Below, piece by piece: positions 1-2,922 of a stretch of DNA of 5,995 bases. The DNA is taken from contig CALVJE010000066.1 in the NCBI GenBank assembly GCA_944331725.1, forward strand, positions 1 through 5,995, in the 5' to 3' direction. Below the pieces are notes generated by a model. That model worked only from the letters and a program-made list of their open reading frames with translations, made no database searches and was not told the origin of the DNA. A program made the translations under genes and the position numbers. How positions within the stretch are numbered: the stretch's first letter is position 1; each line of letters begins with the position of its first letter. This DNA is from an uncultured Bacilli bacterium (lineage in GTDB: Bacteria > Bacillota_I > Bacilli_A > RF39 > UBA660).

Positions 1-596
1 GTAATGATATTATTTGTCATAGTGAAGAACAAATAGACTCTCATTTTAAGTTCCTTGCTGACAATAACGTTTTTACATTAAATACTAGTGAAGTATTAAG
101 CTTTATAAATGGGGAGATTAATCTTCCTAAGAAGTCTATTTTAATTACAATAGATGATGGAGCAAGAGCGGAAAACTTTATACCTTTCTTAGAGAAATAT
201 CAATTAAATGCAACTTTATTTTTAGTTAGTTCTTGGTATCCAGTTAGTAAATTTGAATCTCCTTACTTGGAGATAGCAAGTCACACTCATAATATGCATA
301 CAACTGGTGTTTGTCCTACTGGTCAAGGTGGTGGGATTAACTGTTTACCTGAAAATGAGATCTTAAATGATTTAAAACTTAGTAGAGAAACTTTAAATAA
401 TACTAAAGCATTTTGTTTTCCTTTTTATGAATATAGTGATTATTCTATTAATCTAGTAAAAGAAGCAGGTTTTGAAATGGCTTTTATTGGAGGTTCTACT
501 AAAATAAAAAAGGGTATAGACCCTTATAAAATACCAAGATATCCTATTTTAAGTAGTTTTGGTGTAGATTACATAAGTAATTTAGTATTAGGTTAA
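1..596 (+). CDS. Polysaccharide deacetylase (NodB/CE4 fold), 5' end missing
   Basis: The reading frame is open from the window edge (first full codon at 3) to TAA at 594-596, giving 197 residues; the start and any signal peptide lie outside the window. Carbohydrate esterase family 4 enzymes remove N- or O-acetyl groups from cell-wall or exopolysaccharide sugars using a divalent metal. Motif 1 is TIDDG (147-161, usually TFDDG), supplying the catalytic base and metal-ligand Asp. Motif 2 is SHTHNMH (279-299), with metal-ligand His residues spaced H-x4-H as in the PgaB/IcaB branch rather than the H-[ST]-x-x-H of peptidoglycan deacetylases. Motif 3 is CFPFYEYSDYS (about 411-443), matching the YPYG-type segment, followed by the usual KEAGFEMAF strand. 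The preceding stretch ending LPKKSILITIDDG also fits the family. The nearest family may therefore be poly-N-acetylglucosamine deacetylase-like; the substrate is not proven. No strong terminator follows, so transcription could run into the peptide locus. The short ORF beginning at TTG 267 is only the tail of this gene. Confidence 0.9.
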   Translation, partial: NDIICHSEEQIDSHFKFLADNNVFTLNTSEVLSFINGEINLPKKSILITIDDGARAENFIPFLEKYQLNATLFLVSSWYPVSKFESPYLEIASHTHNMHTTGVCPTGQGGGINCLPENEILNDLKLSRETLNNTKAFCFPFYEYSDYSINLVKEAGFEMAFIGGSTKIKKGIDPYKIPRYPILSSFGVDYISNLVLG

Positions 597-599
597 TAT

Positions 600-615
600 T
601 TACGAAAACTTGTAA
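600..615 (+). other. Small conserved hairpin after the deacetylase stop codon
   Basis: TTACG (600-604) can pair with TGTAA (611-615) around a 6-base loop, AAAACT. In copy B the right arm is CGTAA, so the pair is G-C there and G.U here: the substitution keeps the pairing. The nearest T-run (631-635) lies about 15 bases beyond the stem, so it is not a convincing intrinsic terminator. It may cap or protect the upstream mRNA's 3' end. Confidence 0.3.
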
Positions 616-636
616 CTAATTTATTACATATTTTTC

Positions 637-665
637 TTGTTATGCAGAAATTAATATGATACTAT
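637..665 (+). promoter_or_regulatory. Promoter of the toxin-like peptide mRNA, copy A
   Basis: A -35 box TTGTTA (637-642), a 17-base spacer and a -10 box TACTAT (660-665) preceded by TG (extended -10). The predicted transcription start is near A672, which is the first base of AGGAACATTTA, the segment complementary to the transcript's 3' end. Confidence 0.75.
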
Positions 666-693
666 ATTTGTAGGAACATTTATGTGGGTGTCA

Positions 694-717
694 CCTCCTA
701 TTCTATTGGAAAGGAGG
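694..717 (+). promoter_or_regulatory. SD-sequestering hairpin, copy A
   Basis: CCTCCT (694-699) is the exact complement of AGGAGG (712-717), the near-perfect Shine-Dalgarno seven bases before the ATG at 725. TTC (701-703) with GAA (709-711) extends the stem past a bulged A700. Folded, this hides the ribosome binding site. Self-sequestration of a very strong SD is typical of type I toxin mRNAs. Confidence 0.75.
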
Positions 718-724
718 AAAAGGT

Positions 725-820
725 ATGAAGACAAAGACTTTTATTATAAAAGTACTAAAGCTTATTCCTTTAATTTTATTGAGTCTTTCTTTCTTAGTTC
801 TAACCTTCAAAATAAAATAG
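725..820 (+). CDS. 31-aa hydrophobic peptide, putative type I toxin, copy A
   Basis: An ATG start with SD AGGAGG at 712-717 (7-base spacing) and a TAG stop at 818-820. The peptide starts MKTKTFIIKVLKLIP, runs through a hydrophobic core LILLSLSFLVLTF and ends KIK: a basic amino end, one probable membrane span (about residues 6-28) and a basic carboxyl end. That profile, the small size, the hidden SD and the facing antisense promoter fit type I toxins that insert in the cell's own membrane. The sequence does not match Fst, TxpA, BsrG, Hok, Ldr or Ibs as I know them, so toxicity is inferred from architecture. All 96 bases are identical to copy B. A leader peptide is unlikely because no gene controlled by it follows on this strand before the terminator. 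Confidence 0.72.
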   Translation: MKTKTFIIKVLKLIPLILLSLSFLVLTFKIK

Positions 821-821
821 A

Positions 822-838
822 CACTCTGCATTAGAGTG
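822..838 (-). terminator. Intrinsic terminator of the antisense RNA, copy A
   Basis: CACTCT and AGAGTG form a perfect 6-bp stem around a 5-base loop. On the minus strand it is followed by TCTATTTTATTTT, a U-rich tail; on the plus strand the next bases are CCACGC, so it should terminate only the antisense transcript. It sits two bases after the peptide's stop codon. Confidence 0.6.
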
Positions 839-855
839 CCACGCATAGAATATAT

Positions 856-900
856 GAGGTGACATTCACTTGCAGCCTAAATGTTCCTCATTTTTTATTT
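856..900 (+). terminator. Intrinsic terminator of the peptide mRNA, copy A
   Basis: GAGG (856-859) pairs with CCTC (886-889) and ACATT (862-866) with AATGT (880-884), separated by a small internal loop and closed by a 13-base loop. ATTTTTTATTTT follows directly. The same bases can instead pair with the mRNA 5' end, so this stem is probably transient in the finished transcript. Confidence 0.6.
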
Positions 901-924
901 TATGTAAATTTCTTCTACATATTC

Positions 925-953
925 ATAGTATCATAAATATTAACTTTTGTCAA
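925..953 (-). promoter_or_regulatory. Strong antisense promoter, copy A
   Basis: Read on the minus strand: TTGACA (953-948, a perfect -35), a 17-base spacer, and TACTAT (930-925) with an upstream TG extension. This is the best sigma-A-type promoter in the window and stronger-looking than the sense promoter, as expected if an unstable antitoxin RNA must be made in excess. Confidence 0.85.
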
Positions 954-1001
954 AAAATCATTAACTTATTGATTTTTCTAGTCTTAAGATAAAAATTATT
1001 A

Positions 1002-1022
1002 TATAATAAGGACATAGGGAGG
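1002..1022 (+). promoter_or_regulatory. -10 box and SD of the 377-aa gene
   Basis: A consensus TATAAT lies at 1002-1007 without a good -35 at 16-18 bases upstream (TAGTCT at 979-984 is poor). AGGGAGG (1016-1022) is a strong SD ten bases before the ATG at 1033 and fixes that start. The implied leader is only about 20 nt. This promoter is divergent from the antisense promoter of copy A. Confidence 0.5.
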
Positions 1023-1032
1023 TTTAACTATT

Positions 1033-2166
1033 ATGAAAACTTTAGATGATTTTGTAATCAATAAGTCTTATTATAAAGATACATTTGAAGAGTTAAAGAA
1101 GGAATATTTTGAATTAAAAAATGGTATAGAGGATTTGAAAAAAGAAAAAGTAAAATTATTAGATAAAGAAGTTCGTGGTTATGAACTAAGTTTACGTGAT
1201 AAACTTTATCTAGTCGAATTATTGGAATCAGATAAAAATAGAAAGGGAAAAAATCCTTATGAAATTCAAAACATAATATATAAACTTTATAATGCATTTC
1301 CTGATTTAAAAGAATATGTTGATATAAATGATTTAATAGATAAGAAGGAAAGAAGAATACACGACATACTATTTGAAAAGATAACTTTTGATATAAGAGA
1401 TGAGAATGAATATAAAAGTTTTTGTGAACATCAACTTGTACTAGTAGATAATAATTTAAAATGTGTATGTTGTGGTTTTTCTACTGAAGATTACAATTTA
1501 ACAGAACAAGATTTAGAATTATTAGTAGAATCTGCAAGAAGACGAGGAATAATTTTTAATGATGTAACAAAAGAAGATTTACCACTTTTAACAATTTTAA
1601 AGAATGAAAGAGAAAAATATAAAGAAGAGAGAACACCTATTGAAGATTTTGAAGAAAGTTGGGAGATGGATAAATGTGATTATGCAGAAGAATTGTATTT
1701 AGATGATAAACAAGAATTATTTAATATTAATTTACAAGTTAGAAGAGCCCATATGTTAGATAAAGGTATTCTAGAAGAAGGAGATACTAGAGTTTCTAAT
1801 CCTAAGTATTTAGATGATGAGTCACGTGATAAGTTATTATCTAAATTATTTGAAGATTATAAACAACTTGAATCTAGTGATACAAGATTTAAAGAATTAT
1901 TAATGGAAGAGATTTTGACTGCTAATTATGAGATTTTAATTTTATCAGGTGAAAGAATACCTAAGTTAGTAGAAAAAGCTAATAGTGAACAAACACTTAC
2001 CGCTTTATCTAAAGCAGTTTATAATATGTATAGAGATGATATAAGAGAAAGTAGAGATTATTTTGAAAATGAAAAAGATGCAGTTTTTTATGATTGTCTA
2101 ACTGCTAATCAAAAGGTTAATAAAAAAATAATTGAGATGAAAGGTATAAAATCTATTAGCATATAA
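1033..2166 (+). CDS. Hypothetical 377-aa acidic protein with Cys/His zinc-ribbon-like motif
   Basis: I do not recognise this protein. The ATG at 1033 follows a strong SD and the frame ends at TAA 2164-2166, the first bases of repeat copy B. No signal peptide or membrane span is visible, so it is probably cytoplasmic. Residues about 14-48 are Lys/Glu-rich with a coiled-coil look. Residues 131-148 read C-E-H, ten residues, then KCVCCGF: C131, H133, C144 and C147 could bind one zinc, with C146 as an extra Cys. The rest is highly charged and helical-looking (for example 185-235 and 262-295), with no catalytic motif I can name. It stands alone on its own promoter between two copies of the toxin-like locus, in the layout of an accessory or cargo gene. 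A role in nucleic-acid binding or as a structural adaptor is possible, but nothing in the sequence proves it. Confidence 0.85.
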   Translation: MKTLDDFVINKSYYKDTFEELKKEYFELKNGIEDLKKEKVKLLDKEVRGYELSLRDKLYLVELLESDKNRKGKNPYEIQNIIYKLYNAFPDLKEYVDINDLIDKKERRIHDILFEKITFDIRDENEYKSFCEHQLVLVDNNLKCVCCGFSTEDYNLTEQDLELLVESARRRGIIFNDVTKEDLPLLTILKNEREKYKEERTPIEDFEESWEMDKCDYAEELYLDDKQELFNINLQVRRAHMLDKGILEEGDTRVSNPKYLDDESRDKLLSKLFEDYKQLESSDTRFKELLMEEILTANYEILILSGERIPKLVEKANSEQTLTALSKAVYNMYRDDIRESRDYFENEKDAVFYDCLTANQKVNKKIIEMKGIKSISI

Positions 2167-2169
2167 TAT

Positions 2170-2185
2170 TTACGAAAACTCGTAA
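2170..2185 (+). other. Small conserved hairpin after the 377-aa gene
   Basis: TTACG (2170-2174) pairs perfectly with CGTAA (2181-2185) around AAAACT; it is the copy B counterpart of the hairpin at 600-615, where one pair is G.U. A T6 run (2199-2204) lies some 13 bases downstream, too far for a classical terminator. Confidence 0.3.
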
Positions 2186-2205
2186 CTAATTTATTACATT
2201 TTTTC

Positions 2206-2234
2206 TTGTTATATAGAGATTAATATGATACGAT
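2206..2234 (+). promoter_or_regulatory. Promoter of the toxin-like peptide mRNA, copy B
   Basis: TTGTTA (2206-2211), a 17-base spacer, and TACGAT (2229-2234) with upstream TG. The -10 has G where copy A has T (TACTAT), and the spacer differs at three sites, so copy B may be transcribed more weakly. The predicted start is near A2241. Confidence 0.68.
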
Positions 2235-2262
2235 ATTTATAGGAACATTTATGTGGGTGTCG

Positions 2263-2286
2263 CCTCCTATTCTATAGGAAAGGAGG
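2263..2286 (+). promoter_or_regulatory. SD-sequestering hairpin, copy B
   Basis: CCTCCT (2263-2268) faces AGGAGG (2281-2286) as in copy A. One loop base differs (T to A), which adds the option of CCTAT pairing with ATAGG inside the same region. The SD and spacing to the ATG at 2294 are unchanged. Confidence 0.72.
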
Positions 2287-2293
2287 AAAAGGT

Positions 2294-2389
2294 ATGAAGA
2301 CAAAGACTTTTATTATAAAAGTACTAAAGCTTATTCCTTTAATTTTATTGAGTCTTTCTTTCTTAGTTCTAACCTTCAAAATAAAATAG
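2294..2389 (+). CDS. 31-aa hydrophobic peptide, putative type I toxin, copy B
   Basis: A second copy of the 31-codon ORF, ATG 2294 to TAG 2387-2389, identical to copy A at every base. It has the same basic amino end (MKTKTF), a single hydrophobic span and a basic end (KIK), the same AGGAGG seven bases upstream, and the same antisense promoter facing it. Identity of the ORF while the flanks drift suggests either constraint on both peptide and RNA or recent gene conversion. The toxin function is inferred from architecture, not from a recognised family. Confidence 0.72.
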   Translation: MKTKTFIIKVLKLIPLILLSLSFLVLTFKIK

Positions 2390-2390
2390 A

Positions 2391-2407
2391 CACTCTGCAT
2401 TAGAGTG
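2391..2407 (-). terminator. Intrinsic terminator of the antisense RNA, copy B
   Basis: The same CACTCT/AGAGTG 6-bp stem and 5-base loop as copy A, with a T-rich tail only on the minus-strand side. Confidence 0.6.
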
Positions 2408-2424
2408 CCACACATAGAATATAT

Positions 2425-2469
2425 GAGGTGACATTCACTTGCAACCTAAATGTTCCTCATTTTTTATTT
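2425..2469 (+). terminator. Intrinsic terminator of the peptide mRNA, copy B
   Basis: The same two-part stem as copy A (GAGG/CCTC and ACATT/AATGT) followed by ATTTTTTATTTT. One loop base differs between copies (G to A), outside the stem. Confidence 0.6.
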
Positions 2470-2493
2470 TATGTAAATTTCTTTTACATATTC

Positions 2494-2522
2494 ATAGTAT
2501 CATAAATATTAATTTTTGTCAA
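2494..2522 (-). promoter_or_regulatory. Strong antisense promoter, copy B
   Basis: Minus strand: TTGACA (2522-2517), a 17-base spacer, TACTAT (2499-2494) with TG extension. Both boxes are unchanged from copy A, although one spacer base and nearby leader bases differ. The -35 lies only four bases beyond the stop codon of the minus-strand gene. Confidence 0.85.
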
Positions 2523-2526
2523 AAAT

Positions 2527-2871
2527 TTAACTTGATTTTTTAGTAAATGTTTTATTATCCGTTTTGTTCTTTTCTTCAGTCATTTCATTACATAGATTTT
2601 CCATTGCTACTATCTGCCTCTCATTAAATGAAGAAAGTATTTCATTAGCATTGCCTTTAGAAAGATTAATAAATGATTTTAAATTATGAGATCCTTGTAG
2701 TGGTAATAATAATCCTAAAGCATATCCTTGACCTAAACCAGCATTTAAATCTAAATAACTACTATCTTTAAATATTTTGTCTTCTCTTTTTACGATATCT
2801 TCAAATAAAAAATTATATTCTTTCTCATTCACATTGTAGATTATTTTTTCTAAATAGATAGATAAAAACAT
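2527..2871 (-). CDS. Small hypothetical protein, 114 aa
   Basis: The frame runs from ATG at 2871 down to TAA at 2527-2529. I do not recognise it. The amino half is charged; residues 45-60 (GLGQGYALGLLLPLQG) are Gly/Leu-rich and could be a buried loop or short hydrophobic segment, and the carboxyl end is Lys/Thr/Ser-rich (KNKTDNKTFTKKSS). There is no SD before the ATG. Instead a TATAAT -10 box ends six bases before it, so the mRNA would be leaderless if this start is right. The last six codons lie in the weakly matching end of repeat copy B, so the original carboxyl end may have been replaced when the repeat arrived. It is divergent from the oxidoreductase gene, with 51 bases between the starts. 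No competing frame covers the region, which favours a real gene, but evidence is moderate. Confidence 0.6.
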   Translation of the reverse strand: MFLSIYLEKIIYNVNEKEYNFLFEDIVKREDKIFKDSSYLDLNAGLGQGYALGLLLPLQGSHNLKSFINLSKGNANEILSSFNERQIVAMENLCNEMTEEKNKTDNKTFTKKSS

Positions 2872-2887
2872 AAATTTATTATATAAT
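2859..2887 (+). promoter_or_regulatory. Promoter of the oxidoreductase gene, sharing a symmetric -10 with the divergent gene
   Basis: TAGATA (2859-2864, 4 of 6 consensus), a 17-base spacer and TATAAT (2882-2887) point toward the oxidoreductase, giving a leader of about 30 nt. The core ATTATATAAT (2878-2887) is a perfect palindrome, so a TATAAT also reads on the minus strand (2883-2878) toward the 114-aa gene; the minus -35 (TTTCTA at 2906-2901) is weak. The SD for the ATG at 2923 is weak (AAGAG at 2906-2910). Confidence 0.55.
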
Positions 2888-2922
2888 TGAATTAGAACGA
2901 TAGAAAAGAGTGATGATAATAT

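Larger units (their letters stand above)
672..900 (+). other. Predicted peptide mRNA (RNA I), copy A, with 5'-3' long-range pairing
   Basis: The inferred transcript runs from the start near 672 to the T-run at 891-900, about 229 nt. AGGAACATTTA (672-682) is perfectly complementary to TAAATGTTCCT (878-888), and GTCACCTC (690-697) to GAGGTGAC (856-863), so the 5' leader can pair with the 3' end. The 690-697 arm contains most of the anti-SD, so this pairing competes with the SD-blocking hairpin. The 3' arm also forms the terminator stem. Folding is deduced from complementarity only; no energies were computed. Confidence 0.6.
809..918 (-). ncRNA. Putative antisense RNA antitoxin (RNA II), copy A
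   Basis: Transcription from the minus promoter at 925-953 would start near 918 and stop after the hairpin at 822-838 and its T-rich tail (821 down to about 809), giving about 110 nt. It is antisense to the last few codons and the whole 3' UTR of the peptide mRNA, the 3'-overlapping arrangement of RatA/txpA and SR4/bsrG. It would cover 856-888, the segment the mRNA's own 5' leader pairs with, and so could free the anti-SD to close over the SD. It also carries AGGAACATTTA and GTCACCTC, the same words found at the 5' end of the sense RNA. No ORF is evident in it. Confidence 0.65.
594..982 (+). repeat. Direct repeat copy A: complete type I toxin-antitoxin-like locus
   Basis: About 389 bases are repeated at 2164-2544 in the same orientation. 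By eye alignment the core (594-957) is about 96% identical, with roughly 13 substitutions and one 1-base indel; the last 25 bases are looser because of small indels. The repeat begins exactly at the TAA stop of the deacetylase. It holds a sense promoter, an SD-sequestering hairpin, a 31-codon ORF, two terminators and an antisense promoter. There is no transposase and no obvious target-site duplication. It fills the 597-1032 stretch between the two larger genes. Confidence 0.93.
2241..2469 (+). other. Predicted peptide mRNA (RNA I), copy B, with 5'-3' long-range pairing
   Basis: The copy B transcript keeps the 11-base pairing AGGAACATTTA (2241-2251) with TAAATGTTCCT (2447-2457). The second pairing is GTCGCCTC (2259-2266) with GAGGTGAC (2425-2432), where the A-to-G change converts an A-U pair to a G.U pair rather than breaking it. 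Retained pairing supports a functional long-range fold, though one such change is weak evidence alone. Confidence 0.58.
2378..2487 (-). ncRNA. Putative antisense RNA antitoxin (RNA II), copy B
   Basis: About 110 nt predicted from the promoter at 2494-2522 to the hairpin at 2391-2407 and its T-rich tail. It differs from the copy A antisense RNA at about three positions, so each RNA should be able to pair with either peptide mRNA. Transcription of the minus-strand gene at 2527-2871 could also read into it, since no terminator is visible between them. Confidence 0.63.
2164..2544 (+). repeat. Direct repeat copy B: complete type I toxin-antitoxin-like locus
   Basis: The second copy of the locus at 594-982, same orientation, with all parts retained: sense promoter, hairpin, identical peptide ORF, both terminators and antisense promoter. 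It begins at the TAA stop of the 377-aa gene. Its last bases (2527-2544) run into the carboxyl-terminal codons of the minus-strand gene. Differences from copy A fall mainly in the sense promoter spacer and leader. It fills the 2167-2526 gap. Confidence 0.93.

Noticed and set aside
600..640. TTACG/TGTAA hairpin plus nearby T-run as an intrinsic terminator for the deacetylase gene
   Set aside because: The stem is only five pairs, AT-rich, and the T-run starts about 15 bases after it. It is recorded as a hairpin only.
672..724. A riboswitch or T-box leader controlling the small ORF
   Set aside because: The leader is only about 50 nt and shows just one SD/anti-SD hairpin. I see no known aptamer core or T-box sequence, and the facing antisense promoter gives a better explanation.
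594..982. The repeat as an insertion sequence or MITE with terminal inverted repeats
   Set aside because: There is no transposase, no clear target-site duplication, and the inverted words lie inside rather than at the repeat ends. They are better explained as promoter and leader elements of convergent RNAs. Mobility of the whole locus is not excluded.
1058..1297. 79-codon minus-strand open frame opposite the start of the 377-aa gene
   Set aside because: It lies wholly within a better-supported plus-strand gene with a strong SD. Its Tyr/Leu/Phe-rich product is what the complement of a Lys/Glu-rich, AT-rich frame gives.
594..2544. The two repeats as part of a CRISPR array
   Set aside because: There are only two copies of about 385 bases separated by a full gene, with no short regular repeats or spacers.
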